Origin: an uncultured Saprospiraceae bacterium
GTDB lineage: Bacteria > Bacteroidota > Bacteroidia > Chitinophagales > Saprospiraceae
Direction: 5' to 3'
Assembly (NCBI GenBank): GCA_937929945.1
Contig: CALFUK010000030.1
Location: forward strand, 1 to 64,000
DNA: 64,000 bases
The position numbers and the translations under genes were made by a program. The notes under the pieces are model-generated. The model was not told where the DNA came from. It did not search any database and saw only the letters and a program-made list of their open reading frames with translations. Positions within the stretch are counted from its first letter, which is position 1; each line of letters starts with the position of its first letter. Positions 1 to 8,475 of this stretch are shown here, in pieces.

Positions 1-1
1 T

Positions 2-36
2 GAAAATCCCCTCTCAACCGAAGGGGAGGGGTTTTC
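2..36. repeat. Inverted repeat, possible terminator
   Basis: GAAAATCCCCTC and GAGGGGTTTTC face each other around a short loop with one bulged base. It lies about 100 bp past the stop of the truncated minus-strand metallopeptidase gene. It could end that transcript, or it could be one of the dispersed palindromes common in Bacteroidota intergenic DNA. Confidence 0.4.
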
Positions 37-135
37 AAATACTGGAGCGGACGTAAATATTCATAACTTACAGTCAACATCAGACCCAAATTAAAGTGTA
101 TGGTTTATGCTAACTGTCAGATGAAGTAGTGGCTA

Positions 136-756
136 TTACACATTATGATTTCGCTCCAACAGATGTACTAACTCATGCACTATTATATATTCCAAACAAT
201 CAATTGGCTTCTTTGCTAATTCAAGATTAAGCCAAATCCGTTTGGCTTCAATATTACAAGAACCCCATTTCGTACGCATTATTTTTATTCCAAAATCATT
301 AGCTTTCACACCAATTTTGGTTTCCCACTTATTCAGAATATCTGGGATTATTTCTTTCATTTCTTGACGATACCATTCATCCATTATCTCCTTTCTTTTC
401 AGTGTCGAAGTGTTAGGCCTGATATACATTTCTAAGTTACCATGCCTTAAAATAACTTTGGGTTTTTCATCTCGCTCAATGACTTGTAACAAATACCTTT
501 CGCCTTTAAAGTAATGACTTTCTTGGTTTAAGAACTCACGACGTGTCTCTCTATCTTGATTCTGGAAGGCGGATTTTTGGTTTTTAATCCACTTCAACTT
601 ATTCAAAGCAAAGACACGAATGGTATCCATGTCCATTTTTTCTGGTGCTGCAATAGTTACGTTCCCATTTGGAGGATGAACACTAAGATGAATGTTCTTG
701 ATATCCTTCAACTCTACATCTATTTTAATATCTCCTAAAGCAATCTCTGGCATCAA
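136..756 (-). CDS. YgjP/DUF45-family metallopeptidase, C-terminally truncated
   Basis: This is a zinc-metallopeptidase-like protein of the YgjP (DUF45, M48-like) family, often encoded beside type I restriction genes; its substrate is unknown. The signature HExxHxxxxxH is visible at residues 194-204 (HELVHLLERNH), so all three metal ligands are present. The reading frame stops two residues later, giving 206 residues, whereas family members usually carry some 30-40 more after this motif. The start codon overlaps the end of hsdR by 4 bp, so the two genes are translationally coupled. The family assignment is secure. Whether the shortened protein folds or is active is doubtful, and it may be a pseudogene. 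Confidence 0.75.
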   Translation of the reverse strand: MMPEIALGDIKIDVELKDIKNIHLSVHPPNGNVTIAAPEKMDMDTIRVFALNKLKWIKNQKSAFQNQDRETRREFLNQESHYFKGERYLLQVIERDEKPKVILRHGNLEMYIRPNTSTLKRKEIMDEWYRQEMKEIIPDILNKWETKIGVKANDFGIKIMRTKWGSCNIEAKRIWLNLELAKKPIDCLEYIIVHELVHLLERNHNV

Positions 757-3700
757 TATTCCTTTTGTGCTTTGATGATATCAAAAATGCGTTCTACTTT
801 ATTTTCTATTCCATAAGGTACAGGTGGTTCATTCGCTACACCAATACCTGAGTCCACTGAATAGGATGTAAGCTGTTTGTGAATCTCTGCTTTAACTTCT
901 CTTTCTTTCGCCAAATTTCCTCTCCAGCTATCTCTTTTTACTGACTTGACAGCTTTGTCAATAAGTATAGCAAGCTCTTCATCCTTACCTAAATTATTAT
1001 ACAAAGCTCGTTGAGCAACTGTTGCTAAAGCACCAGGTGTTTCTTCACTTTTTCCATCATTTACCTTCTTGGCTAACGCTGCGATCTTCTGAAGGTATTC
1101 TTCGTAGCTTACCGCATTCTCTTTTCTTGCTTTAATTATCTCTGAGAGTAGCTTTGACATCTCTTCAAAAAATGCAGGATCAATCAAATGCTCTTTAATG
1201 ATCTTCTTTCTTACATTATTCTCGATCGTTTCTGCTACGGCCTCATTACTACTTCTTACACCTTCTGGCAAATTAGCTATAGCTTCTATAATACCATCGC
1301 TGCTGATAATGTCTAATAGCGAAGTATCTCCAAAAGGAGAAATCTTTTCAGACTCCTCAGCTTGGATATAGGTATCAATCAGGTGACGCATATCCGCTTC
1401 GTAAGTCTTTAGATCTAAAACTTCTCCGCTTGCTTGTCTTATCTCCTCACGAAGTTTAAGATAGTGATCTATTTCCTTTTTGATTTTCACTGTTTCAGAA
1501 ACGGTATATCCCGCTTCTTCCATTTCGTCGGCAATATTTGCATAAGCTCTTATTAATGCAACTGTTTTCTTGTACAAGGCTGTTCGCTGTACTTCTCTGG
1601 CTTTTAGTTCGGCTTCGATCTCTGTATTGCCGCAGAAATAACGAATGTAAGCCAAGGTGTCTTTTGGCGAGTGAACAGGCTCACAGAGTAAGGCAATCTC
1701 TTCCAAGGCGGTATCCAAGCGTTCTTTTCCTTTCTCTAATCTGTCTTGAAGCATGATATCTATATCCTCTGCTTCAAATTTATCGTACTCTAATTCAGTC
1801 GTGTATACCTGTAAAGCACCTGTTCCTTCTTCATTCACCAATTTTTTAAACAAGTCTTTGTAGTCAACGATATATCCGAACTGCTTATCTGGACTATCTA
1901 ATCTATTGACTCGTGTAATGGCTTGAAACAACCCATGGTCTTGCATAGACTTATCAATGTATAAATAGGTGCAACTTGGTGCATCAAATCCTGTGAGTAG
2001 CTTAGACACAACTACTAACAATTTCATGTTGGCAGGTTCCTTCTTGAATTTGTTTTTTGCCCAATCCTCATATTGCTCAGTAGACTTTGTGCCTAACAAG
2101 TTTTTGTACAGATTGTACATAAACTCCTTTTCCGTCTCTGTACTTGCTCCTGTGTCTTCTGTGGTAATATCACTTGTCTGAGGACTATATGAAGTGACGA
2201 TGGCACATTTGTTTTTTAGAGGTGTTTTCAAAAACAATTCGTAGTAACGACAAGCTTCATAAATAGAGCTTGCTACTAAAATAGCGTTTCCCTTCTCTGA
2301 ATTTAATCTTGGCTTTGTGCTAAAGTCGAAGATAATATCGGTGACCACCTTGCTCATCCGAGATCTGCTACTCAATACTTTTTGCATCGTGCCCCATTTC
2401 TTTTTGATTTCCATTTTTTGAAAATCATTTAGTCCTTTTGTCTTAGCAGCAAACCATTCGTCTATTTTACTTTGAGAGCTTAGTTTTTGGTCTATGTCTC
2501 TGGCTTCATATATCAAATCTAAAATCACCTTATCATCTACACCTTCATTAAACTTATAGGCATGAATATACTTGCCAAATATCTCTAAGCTCGTCTGCTT
2601 GTCCTTTTTGAGTAATGGTGTTCCTGTGAATCCAACAAAAACTGCATTGGGCATCATGGCTTTCATAGTACGGTGTAGTTTACCGCTCTGAGTACGGTGA
2701 CACTCATCCACAAATAGGAATAGCTCTCCTACCGTCTGAGGTGGATTATCTTCTAATTCTTTGATGAACTTATTAAAGTTGCCAACATCCTTTTTACCGA
2801 ATTTATGCACCAAAGAACAAAGCATTCTTGGGTTGGGCTTGCTCAATTGAGTCATAAGGTCTTTACCGCTATTTGTTCGGTAAATCTTTTCACCTGCATC
2901 TGTGAATACAGCTTCTATTTGTTTATCCAGCTCATCTCTATCGGTCAATATCACTACTCTTGCCTTAGGCTTGTTTTCCAATATCCATTTGGCCAACCAT
3001 ACCATTGTGATACTCTTACCACTGCCTTGAGTATGCCATATAATGCCACCTTCGTATTTATTGACATATTTTTGGGATTCCTTGACTCCAAAGTATTGAT
3101 GTACTCTTGGCAGCTTTTTTACCCCACCATCAAACAATACGAAATCATAGAGCAACTCAATCAATCGCTCTTTGTCACACATCTTCAATAGGTACTTGTC
3201 TAATAAATTCCTACTGTCATCTTCTACATCTTCTTTCCATTTGAGATAATACTTCTCTGCGGTGTCTATCGTACCATACCGAAGTCCTTCAGTATCATTA
3301 CCTGCAAATAGATATTGTACCGTGGCAAAAAAGGATTGAATAAACTGATCTTGTTGGTTGGTGATATTTTGGCGAATACCGTCATTGACGGTTACGGTGC
3401 TTCTTTTGAGTTCTATGACTCCGACAGCGATACCGTTTATATAAATTACAATGTCTGGTCGTTTGGTCTTGTTGCCTTTTATGGTGACCTCTTCTGCTAT
3501 GGCAAAATCATTATCCTTGAAGTCTTTCCAATTAATTAGATGGACATCCTCAAAATCACTACTTGCGTCTGCTTTTACCTTTACACCATATCGCAGTTGT
3601 TGATAAACATTTTTGTTTGTGGTGTATAGGCTATCATTGAAGTTCTCAGCTGTGTTTTTTAGTTGAAAAATGGCTCTGCTGATATGAACACTTGAGTAGC

Positions 3701-3857
3701 CTTTGCGAGTAAGATAGGCGGTCAATAATTCTTCTTCTATATTGCTATTCTCTTCTCTCTCTTGCCAATCTCCCAAATACGCATAGTCTAAATCTTCTTG
3801 AAATAGCTTTACTACTCGGTCTTGTGTTACGCGTTCAATGCTACCTACGTCGGTCAT
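753..3857 (-). CDS. hsdR: Type I restriction enzyme, R (motor/nuclease) subunit HsdR
   Basis: This is the ATP-dependent translocase and endonuclease subunit of a type I restriction-modification enzyme. At 1034 residues it has full family length. The N-terminal PD-(D/E)xK nuclease is visible as D135, E149 and K151 (VIELKRS). The helicase motor follows: Walker A at 277-282 (QGSGKS), DECH box at 384-387, a GFTGTP motif near 420, and a QAITRVNR motif VI. The reading frame is intact. Its partners are not: hsdM is absent from the window, hsdS is only a C-terminal fragment, and the DUF1016 gene just upstream is cut short. The metallopeptidase gene follows with a 4-bp overlap. Without M and S subunits this R subunit should have no sequence specificity, unless they are supplied from elsewhere. 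Confidence 0.95.
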   Translation of the reverse strand: MTDVGSIERVTQDRVVKLFQEDLDYAYLGDWQEREENSNIEEELLTAYLTRKGYSSVHISRAIFQLKNTAENFNDSLYTTNKNVYQQLRYGVKVKADASSDFEDVHLINWKDFKDNDFAIAEEVTIKGNKTKRPDIVIYINGIAVGVIELKRSTVTVNDGIRQNITNQQDQFIQSFFATVQYLFAGNDTEGLRYGTIDTAEKYYLKWKEDVEDDSRNLLDKYLLKMCDKERLIELLYDFVLFDGGVKKLPRVHQYFGVKESQKYVNKYEGGIIWHTQGSGKSITMVWLAKWILENKPKARVVILTDRDELDKQIEAVFTDAGEKIYRTNSGKDLMTQLSKPNPRMLCSLVHKFGKKDVGNFNKFIKELEDNPPQTVGELFLFVDECHRTQSGKLHRTMKAMMPNAVFVGFTGTPLLKKDKQTSLEIFGKYIHAYKFNEGVDDKVILDLIYEARDIDQKLSSQSKIDEWFAAKTKGLNDFQKMEIKKKWGTMQKVLSSRSRMSKVVTDIIFDFSTKPRLNSEKGNAILVASSIYEACRYYELFLKTPLKNKCAIVTSYSPQTSDITTEDTGASTETEKEFMYNLYKNLLGTKSTEQYEDWAKNKFKKEPANMKLLVVVSKLLTGFDAPSCTYLYIDKSMQDHGLFQAITRVNRLDSPDKQFGYIVDYKDLFKKLVNEEGTGALQVYTTELEYDKFEAEDIDIMLQDRLEKGKERLDTALEEIALLCEPVHSPKDTLAYIRYFCGNTEIEAELKAREVQRTALYKKTVALIRAYANIADEMEEAGYTVSETVKIKKEIDHYLKLREEIRQASGEVLDLKTYEADMRHLIDTYIQAEESEKISPFGDTSLLDIISSDGIIEAIANLPEGVRSSNEAVAETIENNVRKKIIKEHLIDPAFFEEMSKLLSEIIKARKENAVSYEEYLQKIAALAKKVNDGKSEETPGALATVAQRALYNNLGKDEELAILIDKAVKSVKRDSWRGNLAKEREVKAEIHKQLTSYSVDSGIGVANEPPVPYGIENKVERIFDIIKAQKEY

Positions 3858-3878
3858 TATAGTTTATGATTTAATAGT

Positions 3879-4298
3879 TTATGCGTTTCTTCTTACAGAC
3901 CAATTATCTAACTGACTTTGCTGATAATAAAAAGAAAATGCAAGCTGGTCAGATATAGTGAGCAGCTCTGCATAATGCGACCAAGATAATTTTCCAGACA
4001 GTGTCTGGAATTTTGGAAACTTAAGGTATAACTGGCGCATTACATATAAATTTGACTTGCTAAACCCTTTACCAAATTTACCTTTTAAGTCTTTAGAGAG
4101 TAAATTAAGCATCTCACTGCCATATTCAGCTCTTTCTTGACCCGCTTGTTCAAAGTCTACAATTTGTTTACCTATTTGCCAATAGGTTTCTACCAATTTG
4201 GTATTGACTTTTTGAAACGCTTTTTGCCTACCCAATGACAGCAAACTGCTTATTCGATCTACTAAGTCCTTGTAGTTGCCCTGTTTAAGTTTTATCAT
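3879..4298 (-). pseudogene. DUF1016/YhcG nuclease, N-terminal domain only
   Basis: The 139 residues match the N-terminal helical domain of DUF1016 (YhcG-like PDDEXK nucleases): the LSWSHYAELL stretch and the FYYQQSQLDNWSVR stretch are typical. Family members are usually about 340 residues, with a C-terminal PDDEXK nuclease domain. Here the frame ends right after NWSVRRNA, and hsdR starts 21 bp later. The short gap contains two near-identical copies of ATAAACTAT, so a deletion between short direct repeats may have removed the nuclease half. These genes commonly sit inside type I restriction operons. I read this as a degraded accessory gene. Confidence 0.8.
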
Positions 4299-4343
4299 TT
4301 TTCTTCTTTATTTGCGGCCACAAATTCTATAGGTTTACTTTAG

Positions 4344-4664
4344 TCATACCAATCTTATTTTACCGGTTAACAAGATTTGCATTAAGCCTTGTTTTATTTG
4401 CTTGTATTTTGCTAATTGCCTTTCTAACAATTCTATCTCTTTATCTATAGCTGATAGTATTTCAGCAATGATAACTTGTTCTGAAAGAGGTGGAATAGCA
4501 ATGCTAAGCTTTTTAAGCGCTTCTTGATTAATATTGGTATTTGCACTTACTGAAGAGCTTGAGATTAACGAATTCCTAAATCTTTCATCATAAAAGCAAT
4601 GCTTTTTGTAATTAACATCTAACTCTCCATTATCTCTAAACCTAATTAGGAATCCACTAAACAC
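4344..4664 (-). pseudogene. hsdS: HsdS specificity subunit, C-terminal fragment
   Basis: About 106 residues corresponding to the end of the second target-recognition domain and the C-terminal conserved helix of HsdS: the IPPLSEQ turn, then AEILSAIDKEIELLERQ and KQGLMQILLTGKIRL, are hallmark sequences. A complete HsdS has roughly 400 residues and two recognition domains. Upstream of the GTG at 4664 an in-frame stop is reached after only two codons, and no further HsdS sequence is found. The fragment lies in the same orientation as hsdR. It is a remnant. Confidence 0.85.
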
Positions 4665-4751
4665 ATGAACTTAGAGAAGTCATGAATTTGATTTTTTGGT
4701 TTTATTGGATTTCAGTGCGGATTTTGCTTTGAATTATCATTATCAACCTGA

Positions 4752-4934
4752 TCAGTAATTATTTTTCCGCAGTTCATTCTAAATAAAAAACCTTATGGGA
4801 ATGGTTCTTTTGTTAAGGCTGATACAGGCTCTGTAGATAATTTGATGATGTCTGGCGCGAAATACGTCCGCTTTTTGGAATACCGTATTAAGAAGCTTAT
4901 TGTATATACAAAAGCAATAAATAAGCATATATAG
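4752..4934 (+). pseudogene. Tail of an unidentified plus-strand gene
   Basis: A 60-codon open frame without a plausible start codon runs from just after a TGA at 4749 to a TAG at 4932. Its translation looks protein-like: a KKPYGNGSFVKADTGSVDN segment, then a basic amphipathic C-terminus. It is followed 18 bp later by a good intrinsic terminator on the same strand. I do not recognise the family. The best reading is the 3-prime end of a gene whose front was lost in the rearrangement that also truncated hsdS. Confidence 0.35.
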
Positions 4935-4952
4935 CAAATTGTAAGTCAATGG

Positions 4953-4980
4953 CAGTCAAAGAATTGACTGTTTTAATTTT
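4953..4980 (+). terminator. Intrinsic terminator
   Basis: CAGTCAA and TTGACTG form a perfect 7-bp stem with an AGAA tetraloop, followed by TTTTAATTTT. It sits 18 bp after the stop of the plus-strand gene remnant, with no other gene to serve. Confidence 0.65.
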
Positions 4981-5035
4981 CCCATAATTAATATTATGTT
5001 AAATAGAGAAATGACGCGCCCCTTATGCCAAAGAG

Positions 5036-5641
5036 AACTCAGATCACTCATAACTCATCACTCAAAAACTCATAACTCCTCTGCTTGGAACTCAGATCAC
5101 TCATAACTCATTACTCAAAAACTTATAACTCCTCTGCTTGGAACTCAGATCACTCATAACTCATCACTCAAAAACTTATAACTCCTCTGCTTGGAACTCA
5201 GATCACTCATAACTCATCACTCAAAAACTCATAACTCTACTGCTTGGCCAGATACTGAAACAAGTTCAGCATGACGCGCGCCCAGATCACTCATAACTCA
5301 TCACTCAAAAACTTATAACTCCTCTGCTTGGAACTCAGATCACTCATGACTCATCACTAAAAAACTCATAGCTCCTCTGTCCGGCCAGATACTGAAACAA
5401 GTTCAGCATGACGGGCGAATTTCAAGTAAAGCATGATGCGCCCCTTTTGCCAAAGAGAACTCAGATCACTCATGACTCATCACTAAAAAACTTATAACTC
5501 TACTGCTTGGCCAGATACTGAAACAAGTTCAGTATGACGCGCCCCTTTTGCCAAAGTAAACTCAGATCACTCATAACTCATTACTCAAAAACTCATAGCT
5601 CCTCTGTACGGTCAGATACTGAAACAAGTTCAGTATGACGC
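5036..5641. repeat. Composite array of 53-bp and about 30-bp repeats
   Basis: Unit A (AACTCAGATCACTCATAACT..., ending CTGCTTGG) is exactly 53 bp. It occurs four times head to tail at 5036, 5089, 5142 and 5195, again as a 49-bp copy at 5283, and as full copies at 5332, 5458 and 5559. Unit B (starting CCAGATACTGAAACAAGTTC, about 30 bp) follows A copies at 5248, 5385, 5511 and 5612. A short unit C (GCGCCCCTTTTGCCAAAG) precedes A at 5458 and 5559; a variant precedes the first copy. Unit B resembles the dispersed intergenic repeats common in Bacteroidota, whose reverse complement would translate as HTELVSVSD. No protein is encoded. Confidence 0.9.
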
Positions 5642-5691
5642 GCGAATTTCGTAACTCTACGGAATAGCAGAAACAAAAACCAATGGCTTGC

Positions 5692-5804
5692 CAGAGAACC
5701 CTCTGTATCTCCCTTGAAAAGGGAGACTTGGCTTTCGGTATTGAGTACCAGAGAACCCTCTGTATCTCCCTTGAAAAAGGGTGACCTTGCTTTCGGTATT
5801 GAGA
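5692..5804. repeat. Tandem pair of about 57-bp repeats
   Basis: Two head-to-tail copies, 5692-5748 and 5749 to about 5804, start with CAGAGAACCCTCTGTATCTC, contain a CCCTTGAAAAGGG-type palindrome, and end with GCTTTCGGTATTGAG. They lie directly downstream of the GH32 gene. The sequence type resembles dispersed palindromic elements of Bacteroidota. Confidence 0.8.
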
Positions 5805-5826
5805 CTATTTCAGCGTTTTTGATCAA

Positions 5827-7407
5827 TTACCAAATCCCCTGTAGCTCATACAGCTGTACTGCCTGAGCCTCCCCCGTAATTTGTAATCTGTTGAACGGCT
5901 CAGTCGGAAAAAAGATCTCTGAGAAAACATTCGTCCCTTCGTCTAAAAAGAGCTCTATGGAGGCGTGATCGAGATAAGCGATAAGCTCTATCGTGTCATC
6001 GCCCGCAAGTCTTGTGACGCTATGTACTCCTGAAAAATCAGCAGAAAATGAATCGTCTCCGGCCTTCGTTCTGTCGAATGTGAACTGACGCTTTACTGCC
6101 TGAAAGTTCAATGTGACAGACTCGTTTTGATTATTCGATAGCTCGATCGAGAAATCTTGATCCGCAGGAAATGTACCGCGTATCTCCATCAATCCGGATG
6201 GAATCTCGATGGCTTCGCCTTGTTGATATCTTAGCTCTTTTGATCTGAGTGTCTGCAGCTCGTCCACCGGCGTACCGATCAGTCTTGGCACCTCATCAAT
6301 ATGGATGATGCTAAGCGACCATGGGATCGTCATCGCACTTCGCCACTTCTCTGTCGGGACGACCTGCGCGTATGACCAGTTACTCATCCAGCCCATGAAT
6401 AATCTTCTACCGTCTGATGCTGGTACATCTGACCAAGTCACGCCTGCATAGTTGTCCCTGCCAGCATCCAGCCACACAGATCCTTTGGCATCCAGCAGCT
6501 TACCAAATTCAGGATCCAAGCTAAATGACACCCCATCAAACTGACCAATGAAATACTGTGTACCAGATCCACCATTGGGATTTCCAGGATTCATATTCTC
6601 GATGAGCACCCAGTATGTCTCGCCATTATCTGCGACCATGGGAAATAGATCTGGGCATTCCCAGACTCCTGCATGACTCCCCTGCTCTTTACCGAATTCA
6701 CTCTGCAGCGCCCAGTCTTTCAGATCAGGCGAAGCGTAGAATTTTAAATGGTCTTTCACTGCCACAGCCATCACCCACTTTTGAGACGCTTCGTGCCAGA
6801 TGACCTTGGGGTCTCTGAAGTCGCGACTGCCAGGATTCTGAATCACTGGATTACCCTCATATTTCGTCCAGCTCCGACCCTTATCCAGGCTATAAGCTAT
6901 GCCCTGCGTCTCATAGTCATCCTCGACACCTGCGCGCTCTTTTTCCAGATCATGATAGGTGAATATCGCTACCATGGGCGGCACTCCCCCATCTCCAAAT
7001 CCAGAGCTGTTGTCCCAATCGATCACAGCACTGCCACTGAATATCAGGCCATGCTCGTCTGGATAAAGCGCAATCGGCAGATGCTCCCAATGGACTAAAT
7101 CCTCGGAGACAGCATGACCCCAATGCATCGGGCCCCAGACAGTGCTGTCTGGATAATATTGATAAAACAAATGATACTCACCATCATAGTAGACCATGCC
7201 ATTCGGATCATTCATCCAGTGCTCTTCTGGTGAAAAATGGAATTGCGGTCTGTGTTTTTCTTGGTAATAGTCTTCTTGTTTTTTTACGCTCGCTGATGAA
7301 GGGGTGTCAGCAGAATCACGATGCTGACAGCTAGCACATAGCATGGCCATAATAATGACAATGGCATAGCTCACTTTATAAGGGTACTTCATAAATTCTG
7401 ATTTCAC
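5827..7407 (-). CDS. GH32 fructan/sucrose hydrolase, lipoprotein
   Basis: This is a glycoside hydrolase family 32 enzyme (levanase, inulinase or beta-fructosidase) that hydrolyses beta-fructofuranosyl bonds. The fold signature is clear: WMNDPNG at 64-70 with nucleophile Asp67, FRDP at 197-200 (stabiliser), and EC at 250-251 with acid/base Glu250. The C-terminal beta-sandwich follows from about residue 390. The N-terminus has a short hydrophobic stretch and a lipobox-like ASC (Cys27), so the protein should be anchored in the envelope. Met6 is an equally good start. At 526 residues it has normal length. No fructan transporter or SusCD pair lies beside it, so it stands alone here. Whether it prefers levan, inulin or sucrose cannot be told from the sequence. 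Confidence 0.92.
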   Translation of the reverse strand: MKSEFMKYPYKVSYAIVIIMAMLCASCQHRDSADTPSSASVKKQEDYYQEKHRPQFHFSPEEHWMNDPNGMVYYDGEYHLFYQYYPDSTVWGPMHWGHAVSEDLVHWEHLPIALYPDEHGLIFSGSAVIDWDNSSGFGDGGVPPMVAIFTYHDLEKERAGVEDDYETQGIAYSLDKGRSWTKYEGNPVIQNPGSRDFRDPKVIWHEASQKWVMAVAVKDHLKFYASPDLKDWALQSEFGKEQGSHAGVWECPDLFPMVADNGETYWVLIENMNPGNPNGGSGTQYFIGQFDGVSFSLDPEFGKLLDAKGSVWLDAGRDNYAGVTWSDVPASDGRRLFMGWMSNWSYAQVVPTEKWRSAMTIPWSLSIIHIDEVPRLIGTPVDELQTLRSKELRYQQGEAIEIPSGLMEIRGTFPADQDFSIELSNNQNESVTLNFQAVKRQFTFDRTKAGDDSFSADFSGVHSVTRLAGDDTIELIAYLDHASIELFLDEGTNVFSEIFFPTEPFNRLQITGEAQAVQLYELQGIW

Positions 7408-7676
7408 AGTTACATAATTTTTGCATCAGCGGCTGTCTCTGAGTCACTATACCCTCTCCCTGTATCTATTTCATTAAACCTTGGGGTGAGTGACTCTCTA
7501 TCTCAATGTACAAATAACGCTGGTATAGCAGTCATTTTCTGAGCTCAGTCATCATTGAAATACACATTCAGACCAGTTCACTTTCTAAACAAAATTAATA
7601 TTTATCGCGAAAGTGGTTCACATCTTTACTAACTGCCCGTCTTATCAGGCCAAATACATTATTCACAATAAAACAT

Positions 7677-8171
7677 TTGACCATGTACCATTTAAAAATT
7701 CAAAAGACAGGCATTTTTTCTTCGTATCAATTCTTGGCTATGGCAGCCATACTCGTACTCTATGGGCTGAGCATCAGTTCTTGTACTAAGGAGGTCGATG
7801 AGGTCATCGGCACCTGGGAATTGACTGATTGGAGTCTTTCTGGGTGTCCTGATTCATCAGATAATTTCTCGCTGTCCTTTGGGCCTGATGGCTGTATAAG
7901 CAGTGCAGGCGAATCATTATGTTCTACCGTCAGACAAACATTCAATGAAGATGGAACTTACAGTGTCACTGGTGGCATAACCGAAAGCGGACGCACCCTG
8001 ATCAGCGCCATGGACAGAGGGACCTGGCAGCGTGTCGGAGGTGTACTAGAGATTTGTGATAGTGATGGAGAGTGTAATACAGACATCACTACACGAATCA
8101 ATGGCGACAGAGCCACAGTCATTAGAGGTCTCAATGGATGCACCAGCACCCAGACCTACGAAAGATTGTAA
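7677..8171 (+). CDS. Lipocalin-like lipoprotein
   Basis: A 164-residue secreted protein with a hydrophobic signal sequence ending in a lipobox (SISSC, Cys36). An IGTWELTDW strand follows, then several short beta-strand segments with paired cysteines. The pattern (GTWxLT near the N-terminus, small all-beta, lipoprotein) is that of the lipocalin-like domains common in Bacteroidota. The ligand is unknown. The ATG at 7683 is an alternative start two codons in. It is convergent with the DUF4412-like gene, from which it is separated by hairpins. Assignment to a lipocalin-like family is by pattern only. Confidence 0.7.
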   Translation: MTMYHLKIQKTGIFSSYQFLAMAAILVLYGLSISSCTKEVDEVIGTWELTDWSLSGCPDSSDNFSLSFGPDGCISSAGESLCSTVRQTFNEDGTYSVTGGITESGRTLISAMDRGTWQRVGGVLEICDSDGECNTDITTRINGDRATVIRGLNGCTSTQTYERL

Positions 8172-8185
8172 AGTATAATGGTCGT

Positions 8186-8253
8186 GATGCCCGGGCATCA
8201 TTAACATGGTCAGGGGAGTGAGCAGTCATCACTGTTCACCTCCTCTTTGACCA
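8186..8253. promoter_or_regulatory. Palindrome and stem-loop after the lipoprotein gene
   Basis: GATGCCCGGGCATC at 8186-8199 is a perfect 14-bp palindrome. It is followed by an imperfect stem-loop at 8207-8253, whose ends TGGTCA and TGACCA pair. Neither has a T-tract. They may end or protect the lipoprotein mRNA. The rest of the gap up to 8420 shows nothing. Confidence 0.35.
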
Positions 8254-8420
8254 TACTGAGCAGAACACATACACGCATTCGTTCACGACTCATTGCCCTC
8301 GCGAAGACGCCTCCCTCTCCCCTATACTGCGCACACACACCATGAATGATGCTATGGCTTCTTCAAATCAGAAGACTTACTGTCCTCATAAAAAGGACAT
8401 ACTACAAAGCCCAATAAAAA

Positions 8421-8455
8421 AAGCCACAGACGAATTAACATCTGTGGCTTTCTTT
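8421..8455. terminator. Bidirectional intrinsic terminator
   Basis: AAGCCACAGA (8421-8430) and TCTGTGGCTT (8441-8450) form a perfect 10-bp stem with a 10-nt loop. On the minus strand it is followed by a run of T, making a strong terminator for the DUF4412-like gene. On the plus strand TTTCTTT follows. Confidence 0.8.
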
Positions 8456-8475
8456 AATTATATGTGATTTCTTTC

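Noticed and set aside
5036-5641. CRISPR array
   Set aside because: The 53-bp units abut directly or are separated by another repeat; there are no unique spacers and no cas genes.
5593-5826. 77-codon open frame on the minus strand after the GH32 gene
   Set aside because: It is made almost wholly of the dispersed repeats (units B and the 57-bp pair); the translation repeats SLFKGDTEGSL, and no start signal is seen.
5827-7407. Levan or inulin utilisation locus around GH32
   Set aside because: No SusCD pair, fructokinase or fructose transporter lies nearby; the enzyme stands alone in this window.
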